The translations under genes and the position numbers were made by a program. A DNA stretch of 64,000 nucleotides from Diacronema lutheri (lineage: Eukaryota > Haptophyta > Pavlovophyceae > Pavlovales > Pavlovaceae), in the NCBI GenBank assembly GCA_019448385.1, contig JAGTXO010000010.1:1116001-1180000 (forward strand), given 5' to 3'. Positions 31,802-41,725 of this stretch are shown one piece after another. The notes under the pieces were generated by a model that saw only the letters and a program-made list of their open reading frames with translations, was not told the origin of the DNA and ran no database searches. Numbering within the stretch: position 1 is the stretch's first letter; every line of letters begins with the position of its first letter.

Positions 31802-33214
31802 ATGCCGCCGAGCACGTGGAAGCCGTGCACGCACTGCGGCCAACAATTTGGCAGTTCGTCGCTTGACATGCACATCAAGCGCTGCCGGATGCGGCCGGAC
31901 GTGCTCGCGGAGGCCGAGCTGCGCGCCGAGGAGGGCTGGTCGCGCCCGCCGCCCGTCGCTGACTGGGAGCACTGCCCTAATTGCGGCGAGCAGTACGGCA
32001 AGATCGCCATCCAGGGGCACGTGCGCAAATGTCGCAAGCTGCGTCCACATGGCGCCAACGGCTACGGACCGGGCGCCGCGCAGGGCGCCGCAAAGCAGTC
32101 GGCGGCCAACCTCGTCGCGCGCGCCGAGTCGCACGCCGATCGGATGCGTGCCATCTTCGATCGGTTCGACGTGGACAAAGACGGCGTGCTCTCGCGCGAG
32201 GAGCTTGCAACGTGCATCCGCCAGTGCTTCCCCTCGCGGCCCGACGATGCCGCGTCGCTCGTCGCCGATTTTGACCGTGCGGACGTGGACAAATCCGGCA
32301 GCATCGACTTCGAGGAGTTCGTCGCGCATCACAACGAGCTCGCGTCGACGTCAACGAGGTTCGACCAAGCGGCGGACATGTTCAAAAAGTTCGACGTGAA
32401 CAAGGACGGTTTCCTCTCCAAGGATGAGTTTCTCTCCTTGCTCAACCAGATCTTCCCCGAGCACTGCGACGAGGTTGACGAAATCTTTGAGCGAGAGTGG
32501 GCGGTCGCCGACGCCGACGGCTCGGGTGAGGTCTCGTACGACGAATTTTGCCGATACTTTGACCGGCTGCTCAAGCTCTTTCAGGACGAGGAGGAGCCCG
32601 ACGACGCGGAGCTCGATGGCGAACTCGTGCCGTGTGACGGGTGCAGTCTCACGTTCCTCCCGTCCAAGCTCGAGGAGCATCGCCGCTCGTGCGCAGCGGT
32701 CAAGGCGCTCGAGGAGGCCAAGGCGGCGCAGGACGAGGCCGAGGCCAAGCTCAAGGCCGCGCTCGCCGAGCTCGACGCGGCCAAGGCAGCCGCCGCCGCG
32801 GCGACCACGCAGGCCGCCGAGGACGCCGCTGCTGCAGCTGCGGCGGCGGCGGGCGACGCGAGCAAGGCCGCCGAGGCAACAAGGCGCGCGGCCGAAGCCG
32901 AGGCGAGGCGCAGGGCGCAAGAGGAGGCGGCGGCCGCAAAGCGCGCGGCGGCCGTCGCGGCCAAGGACGCGGCCGACCGTGAGGCGGCCGAGGCGCGTGC
33001 GGCCGGCGTGACGGACTCATTCACGCCGAGCGCGTTTGTCGCCTGCGCCGACTGCGGGCGCAAGTTCTTCCCCGACCGTCTGCCCGTGCACAAGCGTGTG
33101 TGCAGCAAGCGCAAGGTGAGCGGCATCCGCGCGACGACGACGGACGGCGCCCTGCGCGGCTCCGTCTACGTCACATCAATCGGCAACTACGGCAGCGATG
33201 TGAGCGGGATGTAG
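31802..33214 (+). CDS. Four-EF-hand protein with four C2HC zinc fingers
   Basis: Single exon, 470 residues. Two ZC2HC/ZNF474-type fingers start the protein (CTHCGQQF..H..RC at residues 9-28; CPNCGEQY..H..KC near 58-77). Four canonical EF loops follow: DVDKDGVLSREE near 122, DVDKSGSIDFEE near 160, DVNKDGFLSKDE near 197 and DADGSGEVSYDE near 236, all with the expected acidic ligands. A third finger (CDGCSLTF..H..SC, about 280) leads into a 100-residue Ala-rich coiled coil, and a fourth finger (CADCGRKF..H..VC, about 417) closes it. ZC2HC fingers are common in ciliary and basal-body proteins, so a calcium-responsive cytoskeletal or flagellar role is a reasonable guess, not shown. The ATG at 31802 is the first in frame before the first finger. 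Confidence 0.82.
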   Translation: MPPSTWKPCTHCGQQFGSSSLDMHIKRCRMRPDVLAEAELRAEEGWSRPPPVADWEHCPNCGEQYGKIAIQGHVRKCRKLRPHGANGYGPGAAQGAAKQSAANLVARAESHADRMRAIFDRFDVDKDGVLSREELATCIRQCFPSRPDDAASLVADFDRADVDKSGSIDFEEFVAHHNELASTSTRFDQAADMFKKFDVNKDGFLSKDEFLSLLNQIFPEHCDEVDEIFEREWAVADADGSGEVSYDEFCRYFDRLLKLFQDEEEPDDAELDGELVPCDGCSLTFLPSKLEEHRRSCAAVKALEEAKAAQDEAEAKLKAALAELDAAKAAAAAATTQAAEDAAAAAAAAAGDASKAAEATRRAAEAEARRRAQEEAAAAKRAAAVAAKDAADREAAEARAAGVTDSFTPSAFVACADCGRKFFPDRLPVHKRVCSKRKVSGIRATTTDGALRGSVYVTSIGNYGSDVSGM

Positions 33215-33262
33215 CGGGCGGGCCCGGATTTGCCAAGGAGAGGCACATTCGGTGCAAGCGCG

Positions 33263-34973
33263 TCAGTAGGGCCGCTCGCGCAGCCGTAGCTGCTCGCGCC
33301 GCTCGAAGGGGCGGAAGAAAAGGCGCTCGAGTCGCCTCAAGCCCAGGGCGCACCCGAGGGCGAGCGCTGCGCCGACGGCTGCGCGCAGCGAGCCGCCGGC
33401 GGGGTTGAGCGCCGCCGCGGCAAGCGCCGCCGCGCCGCCAAGGGCAAAGAGCGCGCGCTTGAGCGCGCGCACGCGCGCGAGCGCGTCGCGCGTTGCGCGG
33501 CAGTGCCGCACGTGGCGAGAATATCGATCCTCAGCGATCGCGCGGTGCGCCGGCGCGAGAGAGGGCGCGAGCGTGGCTCGTGCGGCGAGAGGCGAGGCGG
33601 CGTGCAACGCGTCGGCCGCGGGCGCGTCCCACCCGACCGCCCACGGCATCCCGCCGGCGCCGCTCGCGCCGACGAGATCGAGCCACTTGCGGTGCGCGAC
33701 GACGAAGACGTCGGCTGAGCGGAGCGGCAAGTACTGCGAGCCGGTGGACGCGCCGTGCGCGGAGGCGGCGAGCGCGTCCTCCTGCGAGGCGATGAGACCG
33801 GCGTCCTGCTCCAAGATCTTGCACGAGTTGAGGTGGCGCAGCCAGAGCGGCTTGAGCGCGAGCAGCAGCCGTGCGGCGCGAGGCAGACCCTTGAAGTAGG
33901 TGCGGAAGAGGAGGCGCGAGCGCGACGCGCCGAGCGGCATGCAATGCAGCGCCGCGCCAAAACGGATCGGCCCGCCCGCGTTGCGCTGGTATATGACGCC
34001 CGGCGCGGCGAAGCGCACATCTATCCAGCCGGGCGGCGCGCGCGTCGCGCCACCCGAGCTCGCGCGTGTGTTGCGGTACCGGCCGCGGAAGCCCGTGCGG
34101 TCGACCGAGCCGTCGTACACCTCCATCTCAAGGGGCTGCGCGTTCTCGCGCTTGCCACCGCCGGGCGTGCGGTCGTGCGAGACGGGGATGTGCGCCGGAT
34201 CGAGTAGGTTCTCCACAAGGAAAGAGGCCTCGTACCTGCCGGCGCGATGCGGCGGCAGCAGCGCGGTGAGCGCGGGCCGCACGCGCGCGGCGTGGCGGCG
34301 GCGGCGGCGGCGGCGGCGGCGCGCACGGAACGTCGATCTGGAAGGAGTATACCGAGAACGACTTGTCCGCGTCCAGGTCGTCCTCCGACGCGGGCGGCGG
34401 GGGCAGGCTCGCGAGGTCCGTTTCGCCAGGCGTGAGCCAGACAAACACGATGCCCTCGCGCACGGTGACGGCATACGGCGCGACGCATGCGCGCGACGGG
34501 ATCGCCGCGCCCTCTTCGAGCTGCGGGATCGAGACGCACTTGCCCGAGCCGCCCTCAAACGCCCAGCCGTGGTAGAGGCACTCGAGGGCGCCGTTGCGCA
34601 CGCGCCCTTCCGACAGCTTGGCGAGCCGGTGCGGGCAGCGGTCGGCGACGGCGCGGAGCGTCCCAGAGCCGTCGCGCCAAAGGGCGAGGCCGTACCCGAA
34701 CGCCGCGAAGGCGAGTGGCTCAGCGCCCTCGGGCAGGTTCTCCTCGAAGCAGACCGCGTACCACTGCGCTCGCCAGTCGTACTCGGCCGGCGCCGCGCCC
34801 GCGGCTGCGGGCGTGGCGGCGCCCACCGCCGCGTCCGCCGCGCGCACGGGCGGGCGGCGCGCGCGCACCGCCCAAGCGCCAGGTGCGCGGAGGAGCGGGC
34901 TGGCCCCCTGCCCAGGGCGGAGGGACTGGACGGCGGCGAGCATCGCGACACTCATCGCCGCGACGCCCCCCAT
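33263..34973 (-). CDS. PAO: Pheophorbide a oxygenase-type Rieske monooxygenase
   Basis: Exons 34327-34973 and 33263-34235 with a 91-bp GT-AG intron give 539 residues. A leader starting MGGVAAMSVAMLAAVQSL reads as a signal peptide, followed by an Ala/Arg-rich transit-like stretch, as expected for import into a secondary plastid. The Rieske centre is CPHRLAKLSEGR...LECLYHGWAF (CxH and CxxH). The mononuclear iron site is ENLLDPAHIPVSHD. A late segment with an LNS..EQD...QE pattern and hydrophobic C-terminal segments (about residues 460-520) agree with PAO and relatives, which are thylakoid- or envelope-bound. PAO opens the chlorin ring during chlorophyll breakdown; related PTC52/TIC55 enzymes use other substrates and cannot be excluded. 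An earlier in-frame ATG at 35045 exists but would hide the leader. The intron contains a CGG repeat. Confidence 0.83.
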
Positions 34974-35142
34974 GCTGACCCGCCCGAATAGTAACTTTGG
35001 CACGGGTCCGTGACCCCGAGTTTGAAGCTTCACACTCGCACTCACGATCGTCGCGCAGGGGCCACAAAAGCTGTTTGGAACTGTCTGAAATGACCCAAGA
35101 CTTCGTGCGTCATTTCAGTTGTGCCTCATCTCGGCCTCCGGG
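34974..35142. other. Short spacer between tandem minus-strand genes
   Basis: 169 bp upstream of the PAO-like start and downstream of the coiled-coil gene. It is AT-richer than its surroundings and contains the near-repeat GAAATGACCC / GTCATTTCAG around 35085-35120. No gene is seen. Confidence 0.4.
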
Positions 35143-37689
35143 TCAGCTGGAGAAGCCGGGCGACCCCGTCGAGCCCGAGCCGGAGCGCGCGTGCGCCGAG
35201 CGGCTGAAGCTCAGAGGACGCCCGCCTGGCAGCCGGCCGACCGACGGCGCCAGCGCGAGCGGCGTGCTCATCGTTCGGCCGAGCGCGTGCCCGCGCGTGG
35301 CCGTTGACTGGCTCGCCGTGGCCGGCCGTAGGAGCAGTGCCGCCTCGGAGGAACGGCGGCTCGCCGCGAGCGCGAGATCCCCGCCGCCGGCCGCGGCGGC
35401 CGCCGACGCCTCCTCCCCACTCGAGAGCGCGTTGCGCGCCACCTCGCCGAGCCCAACCCGCCACGCACGGTCGGCAAGGCCGGAGGGTGTCGGGAGCGCG
35501 GCCCGTATATATGCGTCGCGCACGGGCCCTGCGGACGTTGAACGCGCGTGGAAACCCTTGAGCGCTGCAAGTCCGCCGCCCGACGCTGTGCTCGCCATGG
35601 TGCCCAGCCATGGCGCCGCCCCATGGCCTCGCGTGCCGCAGCCGGGCGGGTCCGGGCCGCCCGCGGCCGCGCCCGCGTCGGCCGCGCCGTCCGCGCACGC
35701 CGACGGCCTCGCCGGCGTCGGCTCGGAGTCGGCCGAGCGCGCGGGCCAGAGCGCCAGCTCGGCCTCGCCGTTGGCGCGCACCTCGCCCTCCGAGCCGCTT
35801 ACGAGGCCCGGCAGCGCGGCGGCCGAGCCGCGCCGCGCGCCGCCGTGCAGCCGGGCGGCAACGGGGCCGATCGCAAGTGAACCGCCATGCTGGGTGCGGC
35901 CCGTCGCCGGCCGCGCGCCGTCGAGCGTGGCCGGCTGCTCGGCAAGCATTGGCTGCCCAGCGAGACCGAGCGCGCCCCTCTGCTCCGCCTGGCCCGCGCG
36001 CTCGACGAGCTCTGCTGCGCGCTGTTCGTCCCACCCCGCCGATGCCGCGCTCACTGAGCTGCCGGCCGGGCGCAGCTTGGCGACGCCGGTGGCGAGCGTC
36101 GCGTCGCGCGCGGCGATGTATGCCTGGCCGAGCTGTTGCGCGCGGTACAGGCTCTCCAGCTCGTTCGCCATCGTCTGCACGCTCACGTCGACGCCCGCCG
36201 GCAGCGGCCCCGCGCCAATATCCGCAATGGCGTCCGCGTCCGCGCCCGCTGGCAGCCGCACGGGCGAGGAGGCGCGGTCGACGAAGCGGACGTGGGACGC
36301 GCGCTGCGCCGCGCGCACAACTCGCCGCGTCGCGTTCACCCATTGATCGGACGAGCCGCCGCCGCCGCCAAAGGTTGCGCTCAGCTTCGGCTGCGGCATC
36401 GCGTCGTCCTGCGCCGCGGCGGCGGCGGCGGCGACCGCCTCGGCTGCGGCGGTCTTGCCGAGCGAGGCGGCGAGGGCCGAGCCCATCGGCAGGTTGCGCG
36501 GCAGCGCCGCCGTACTCGGCCGCGCGCTTGGCGCAATCGCGCGCGCGTCGCGCACCGTCTGCGTGCCAACGGCGCGGCTTGACGCCGCCCGACCGGTGGG
36601 CGGCGCGAGCGCGGCGGGCGCGTTTGCCTTGATCCGGCTCGCGGCCTGCGTGACCATGTCGTTGAGGTCGGCGGCGGCGCCGTCAAGCATGCCAGCGCGC
36701 TCGCACGCCGCGTGCAGCTTTGCGCGCAGCTCGATCTTGTCCGACAAGAGGCTGTCCGACTTTTGGCGCAGCTCGGACGCGGTGCGCTCATACCGCGCCG
36801 CGCGCTCCTCAAGCTCAGCGTGCCGCTCGCGCAGGCTGGCGAGGTCGCGCGCGGCGGCGTCGGCGTCAGCCTTGGCGGCGCGGTGCGCAGCGTCGCGCGC
36901 TGTGAGCGCCGCGCTCAGCTGCCCCACCTTCTCGTGCAGCGAGACCTGCAGCCGGCGCTCGTCGGCGAGCGTGTGCCGCATGCTCTCGAGCTGCTGGCGC
37001 GTGGCCGCCGCGCCGCCGCCGTCGCTCGCGACGTCGAGCTCGACGAGGCTGGCGAGGAAACCGGCGGAGTTCGGTGCGCCGGCGGCCGCTGCCGCCTCCT
37101 CCTCCTTGGCCTTGCGCTCTGCCGCGTCCGCGCGCAGCTGGTGCAGCTCGGCGCGCAGGCCGTCGAGCTCGGCGCGACACTCTGCGCGCGCGCGCACAGC
37201 CGCCGACTGTGTCTCGACGAGCGCGGAGCGGCGCGCGTTCTGGATGCGCTGCTCGTTCTTTTCGGTGAGCCAGCGCGCGCGCTCGACCATCGCCGCGTCC
37301 ACCTCTTCCAGCTTGGCTTTGAACTGCGCCTGCAGCACGTCGGCGAGCGCGCGCAGCTCGGCCTCCGCCTGCGACGTCATGCGGTGCGCGCACTCCCACA
37401 CGGCGTGCGAGACCTGGCGCAGGTGGGCGTCGAGGTCGGCGGCGGGCACGACGAGCAGCCCATCCGCGCGCGCGACCGCGCCGAGCCGCACCGAGAAGGC
37501 CGCCTCCTTCTCCGCGGTCGCAATCATCAGCTCCTTCTCGAGCCGGCCAAACAGCGCGGTCACGGCGGACGCAGCCTCGTGCGTTGAGATGAGTACCCAT
37601 TCGGTGTTGAGCGGCGAGCGCTCCTCAGGCGTGGCCTCGCCCAGCTCCCCGCGGAACGACGCGCCGCCCTGCGACATGGCGCGCAGCAT
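35143..37689 (-). CDS. Large coiled-coil protein, unknown
   Basis: Single open frame of 848 residues; I do not recognise the family. Residues 1-100 (from MLRAMSQGGASFRGELGEAT; LISTHEAASAVTALFGRLEK) look globular-helical. From about 100 to 340 a long coiled coil runs (VLQAQFKAKLEEVDAAMVER, LHEKVGQLSAALTARDA, ELRQKSDSLLSDKIELRAKL). The C-terminal half is disordered, with scattered short motifs (SSDQWVNATRRVVRA; HVRFVDRASSPVRL). No signal peptide or membrane helix is visible. The architecture suits a centrosomal, basal-body or flagellar scaffold, and the window is rich in such genes, but this is inference. The second in-frame Met (MSQGG) is an alternative start. It is divergent from the prolyl oligopeptidase gene. 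Confidence 0.65.
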   Translation of the reverse strand: MLRAMSQGGASFRGELGEATPEERSPLNTEWVLISTHEAASAVTALFGRLEKELMIATAEKEAAFSVRLGAVARADGLLVVPAADLDAHLRQVSHAVWECAHRMTSQAEAELRALADVLQAQFKAKLEEVDAAMVERARWLTEKNEQRIQNARRSALVETQSAAVRARAECRAELDGLRAELHQLRADAAERKAKEEEAAAAAGAPNSAGFLASLVELDVASDGGGAAATRQQLESMRHTLADERRLQVSLHEKVGQLSAALTARDAAHRAAKADADAAARDLASLRERHAELEERAARYERTASELRQKSDSLLSDKIELRAKLHAACERAGMLDGAAADLNDMVTQAASRIKANAPAALAPPTGRAASSRAVGTQTVRDARAIAPSARPSTAALPRNLPMGSALAASLGKTAAAEAVAAAAAAAQDDAMPQPKLSATFGGGGGSSDQWVNATRRVVRAAQRASHVRFVDRASSPVRLPAGADADAIADIGAGPLPAGVDVSVQTMANELESLYRAQQLGQAYIAARDATLATGVAKLRPAGSSVSAASAGWDEQRAAELVERAGQAEQRGALGLAGQPMLAEQPATLDGARPATGRTQHGGSLAIGPVAARLHGGARRGSAAALPGLVSGSEGEVRANGEAELALWPARSADSEPTPARPSACADGAADAGAAAGGPDPPGCGTRGHGAAPWLGTMASTASGGGLAALKGFHARSTSAGPVRDAYIRAALPTPSGLADRAWRVGLGEVARNALSSGEEASAAAAAGGGDLALAASRRSSEAALLLRPATASQSTATRGHALGRTMSTPLALAPSVGRLPGGRPLSFSRSAHARSGSGSTGSPGFSS

Positions 37690-37736
37690 CTTCCGCCCTC
37701 AAGGGGCCTTTTTGGGGCGTAACAGTAACGATGGTG

Positions 37737-37834
37737 TTTTCATTTTTGATCGACGACATTGGTGGCTAATCGATCCCCCCGCAGCTGGTGCTGACCCCGC
37801 TGTCCTGACGTAAGCGCCGTTAGTTTTCATTTTT
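37737..37834 (+). repeat. 76-bp truncated retroposon copy with 11-bp duplication
   Basis: The insert 37748-37823 starts GATCGACGACATTGG and ends TAAGCGCCGTTAG. Identical flanks TTTTCATTTTT lie at 37737-37747 and 37824-37834. It matches the tail of the copy at 31617-31691 with about two differences. The geometry is that of a 5'-truncated non-LTR insertion. Confidence 0.75.
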
Positions 37835-37892
37835 AGGAGGCGACGGACGCCTGTTGCGCACTCTCGGCTCCCGGCTTGGCCCCAGCCCCCAG

Positions 37893-38145
37893 TCCCCCCC
37901 CCCCCCCCCCATCCCCCCCCCCCCCCCCCCCGGCCCCCCCCCCCCCCCTTCCTCCCGCCTCCCGTCGCTTGGTTTTACTGGACGCGTTGTTGCTCATGAG
38001 CCATCGCCTGGCAATCACCTGATCAAGCGTGTTGCAGCACGTCTGATGCTCTGCAATCGTTCCAAGAATCACTGTCCCCTCCCCTCCTCTCTCTCTCTCT
38101 CCCCCCCCCCCCCCCCCCCCCCCCCTCCCCCCCCCTCCCCCCCCG
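37893..38145 (+). repeat. Poly-C tracts upstream of prolyl oligopeptidase
   Basis: Two blocks of nearly pure C (about 58 bp and 45 bp) are separated by ordinary sequence. The purity suggests ongoing slippage. Confidence 0.8.
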
Positions 38146-38317
38146 CCCCCACCATCCCGGTCCCTCTCCCCCGGCCCCGCTCTCCCGGTCTCTCTCCCCC
38201 AGTCCCTCTCCCCCGGTCCCTCTCCCGTTCCATCGCCGAGGCCCGAGAGGCCGAGTCGGAGAGCGCAAACGTGGTCCTTGACGAGAATCGGAATTGGCGC
38301 ATTCTTCCGCGCTCCCC

Positions 38318-40954
38318 ATGCTTCGCGTCGAGAGCGCCGAGGACGGCACCGTGACCACGCTCAGCTACCCCCAGGTGAGAGATCGACGCTCGCGTGCCTA
38401 GCGGCCGGCATCGTTGCTCTTCCGCGCCTTCGCTCGTCCCGCTCGTGCAGCGCGTCCCTCACGCGCGCCTGCGGCGCGCGTGCGCGCGCCGCATCAGGTG
38501 CGGCGCGACGATTCGTTTGCCGACGAGCTGCACGGCGTGCGCGTGCCCGACCCGTACCGACACCTCGAGGAAGTGGGCAGCGAGGAGACAGCGCGCTTTG
38601 TCGCCGAGCAGAACTCGCTCACGCAATCCTACCTCTTCAACTGTGGCGTCGACCGCTCGCAGGTCGGCCGGCACGCGCATGCGCGCGCGCGCGCGCGCCA
38701 TCGCGCGCACCCGAGCGCGCGCGCGCCATCGCGCGCGCCGCGCGCGCGCCCGAGCGCAGGTCCTCGAGGAGCTGCAGGCCAACTACGACTACGCCAAAGT
38801 GAGCAGCTTTGCGCGCCACTCGGCGTCACTGCTCTCGTTCTGGCGCAAGGATGGGCTGCAGCAGCACGCCGTCCTGTACACGTGCGCCGAGCCGGGCGGC
38901 GCGGAGTCGGTGCTGCTCGACCCGAACGTGCTCTCGTCGGACGGGAGCATGTCGGTCGCCTCCGTCTCCTTTTCCAACTCGGCGCACAAGCTCGCGTACG
39001 CGCTCGCCGACGGCGGGAGCGACTGGCGGACGCTCCGTGTGCGGGACGTTGCGTCCGTGCTCGACGACGCCGATGAGATCCGCTGGGCAAAGTTCACGTC
39101 GATCGAGTGGGCGCACGACGATTCGGGCTTTTACTACGGCCGCTTCGCCGCGCCCGCCGGCGACGCCGCGCCAATGGAGGGCGCCGGCCGCAGCACGGGC
39201 ACGAACACCAGCATGGGCATTTACTTGCACGCGCTCGGCAGCGCGCAGAGCGACGACAAGCTCGTCTTCGAGATGGCGCGCGAGGACGACAAGGCGATGC
39301 CGTCGCTCGAGGTGGTCGACAAGGGCCGCTACCTTTGCGTCACCATCCGCAAGGGCAAATTCAACCAAGTGTGGGTGCGCCGCACGGCCGACGCGCCGCC
39401 GTCGCCGCCGCACGACGACGCAGCAGCCGACGCGGCCGCGCGCTGGGGCTTTGCGCGCGTGGTCGCGGACTACGAGGCCAAGTGGGAGCTGGTGACGACG
39501 CACGGCGGCGAGTGGCTCTTCTTCACCAACTGTGGCGCGCCGCGCTACCACATCGTCGCGGTCGACATCGAAGCGGCGATCAGTAGGGCGCGCGAGACGG
39601 CGCCGGGGCCGCCGGCATATCGCGTTGTCGTCGCCGAATCGGAGCATACGCTCGGCGGCGGCGATTACGCGAAGGGCGGGCATCGGGTGGGCGACAAGCT
39701 GCTGCTCAAGTACATGAACCACGTCAAGGACGAGCTCCATCAGCACGCCCTCAACGGCTCCTTCGAGTGTGTCGTGCCGCTGCCCGAGCTCGGCGTCGTG
39801 TCGGACGTGTGCTCGCGCGAGGAGGACAGCGAGGTCTATTTCCGTTTCGAGTCGTTCTTGACGCCGCCCGTAATTTACCGCTACTCGCCGCAGACGCGCG
39901 AGCCGCCCGAGCCCGTCCTCGCCACCAAGATTGCCGGCCTCGACACGTCCGAGTTCATGATCGAGCAGCTCTTCGCCACCTCCAAGGACGGCACGCGCGT
40001 ACCCCTCTTCGTCGTGCGCGCGAAGGAGCTGCTCTTCGATGGCGAGAGCGGCGCGGCGCTCTTCGCGTACGGCGGCTTCAACGTCGTCAAGACGATCAGC
40101 TTTGACCCGCTCAACCTCACCCTCCTGCAGCTCCTCTCGCGCGACGCTGAGGCCTGCCCGTCGTTTTGGCGCGGCGCGACCGCCGGCGCGGCCGCGCGGC
40201 GCGTGCGCGGCGTATGGGCGCTCGCCAACGTGCGCGGCGGCGGCGAGTACGGCAAGGACTGGCACCAGGCGGCGACCGGCCCGCGCAAGCAGAACACGTT
40301 CGACGACTTTGCCGCGTGCGCCGAGCTCCTCGCCGAGCGCAAGTACACGAGCGCGCGCAAGCTCGCGATCCACGGCGCATCCAACGGCGGCCTGCTCGTC
40401 GCGGCGGCGGCAAACCAGCGGCCCGAGCTCTTCGGTTGCGTGCTTTGCCAGGTGGGCCTGCTCGACATGCTTCGCTTCCACCGCTTCACCATCGGCCATT
40501 TTTGGTGCGCCGAATACGGCTCGCCCGACGATGCGGACGCGTTTGGCCACATCCGCGCGTACTCACCGTATCACAACGTGGCGCCCGGACGGCCGTATCC
40601 GCCCATCATGCTCACCACCGCCGACCACGACGATCGCGTCGTTCCGCTTCACACCTACAAGATGGCCGCACAGCTGCAGCACGTCTTCGGAAGTGACGTG
40701 CGCCATCTCAAGTGCGCCGCGCGCGCGCGTCGCGCGCGCGCCCCGCGCCGCCACTGCTCACCGCCGCTCGCGCACCGCTCGGCCCCGCGGACGCCTCGCC
40801 GGCGCGTGCGCCGCGCCGCAGCCCGATCCTCGTCCGCGTCGAGACAAAGGCTGGACATGGCTCTGGCACGGCAACGAGCAAGCGGCTCGAGGCTGCGGCC
40901 GACATGTACACATTTGTGCTCCGCTCTCTCGGCATCAAGCTCGACGAGAGGTGA
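38318..40954 (+). CDS. PREP: Prolyl oligopeptidase (S9A)
   Basis: Exons 38318-38374, 38498-38662, 38760-40711 and 40822-40954 joined by GT-AG introns give 768 residues (mammalian enzyme about 710). The N-terminal helix and hinge (DELHGVRVPDPYRHLEEVGS) lead into a seven-bladed propeller with LLDPNVLSSDG and SGSDWRTL-like segments (here GGSDWRTLRVRD). The C-terminal alpha/beta hydrolase has all catalytic elements: the serine in HGASNGGLLVAA (about residue 615), the aspartate in the ADHDDRVVP loop and the histidine in ETKAGHGSGT. NVRGGGEYGKDWH is the family signature. The enzyme cuts short proline-containing peptides in the cytosol; no targeting leader is seen. Every phase agrees and the short first exon encodes MLRVESAEDGTVTTLSYPQ, so the model is firm. 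Confidence 0.93.
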
Positions 40955-41620
40955 GAAGCGTGAGCGAGTGCCCCTATATAGGGCGCGGTCCGGGCTGGTC
41001 CGGCCAGTGTAAGGCTGAGAGTACGACCCGGGTCGTACAATCAAGGGTTAAAAGCCAGCCAATGAGCGCTCGAGGGGTCGGGGCGAGGCTTATGACGAGC
41101 CTAGGACCGAGACACCCTCCTGACCGGCCGATTTGGAGTAGAATTCGGGGTCGAGCGGGCGCGGCGGACGGAGGGCCCGAGCCGGGCCGACGGCGGGTCC
41201 GACCCCGGAATGCGGGCGACCGGAAGGGCTTGGGTGATTTACGCCTAGTAGAATAGAATGGCGGATTCCGGGGGGGCTCGCAACTGGCATCGCGCAAGCT
41301 AAGGCCCCCTGACTGACCGGACCGCGCCGAGTGCGCGTGCACCCCGTGGAGGGCGCGGCCAGTCGGACACTCTTCGCGACTGAGCTCGCCGCGGCATACC
41401 GTGCGCTGCGCCGGCGCGCTACTTGCCGTTGGCCGAGCTGCGGGTGTTGCGCACCGCCGTGTTGCGCAGCCAGCGCCTCGATGCGCCGGTGGCCGGAACC
41501 TTGGCGCGCTTTGGCTAAGCGACCTCGGCCTGCACAGACTCGAACGCGTGCGTAAACTCGAGGCGTTGCAGGTGGCGAGCACGTGAGTTCGCGTAGGAGG
41601 TCTTGTACTCGGTGGCCTGA
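40955..41620. other. Spacer with an 18-bp perfect palindrome
   Basis: AT-richer spacer after prolyl oligopeptidase. It contains CCTATATAGG (40973-40982) and the perfect palindrome at 41021-41038. I see no supported gene here; base composition and codon use change from this point rightwards. Confidence 0.5.
41021..41038. repeat. Perfect 18-bp palindrome
   Basis: GTACGACCCGGGTCGTAC reads the same on both strands. It could be a dimeric regulator site or a hairpin; nothing around it decides. Confidence 0.7.
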
Positions 41621-41639
41621 CTGTCGACCGACGAGAGCT

Positions 41640-41692
41640 TGGGCGAGTTCGGCGGCACGTTGGCTCACTTGGGCTCGGTGCGCGGCTCTGCC

Positions 41693-41725
<33 letters not shown>

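Larger units (their letters stand above)
37690..38317. other. Divergent spacer with repeat insertion and long C tracts
   Basis: 628 bp between the coiled-coil gene and prolyl oligopeptidase. It holds a 76-bp repeat insertion (37748-37823), C homopolymers broken by single bases (about 37893-37950 and 38100-38145), and a CTCTCCCCCGGTCC-like tandem repeat at 38160-38230. Such C tracts may form i-motif/G-quadruplex structures in the promoter; that is inference. Confidence 0.6.
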
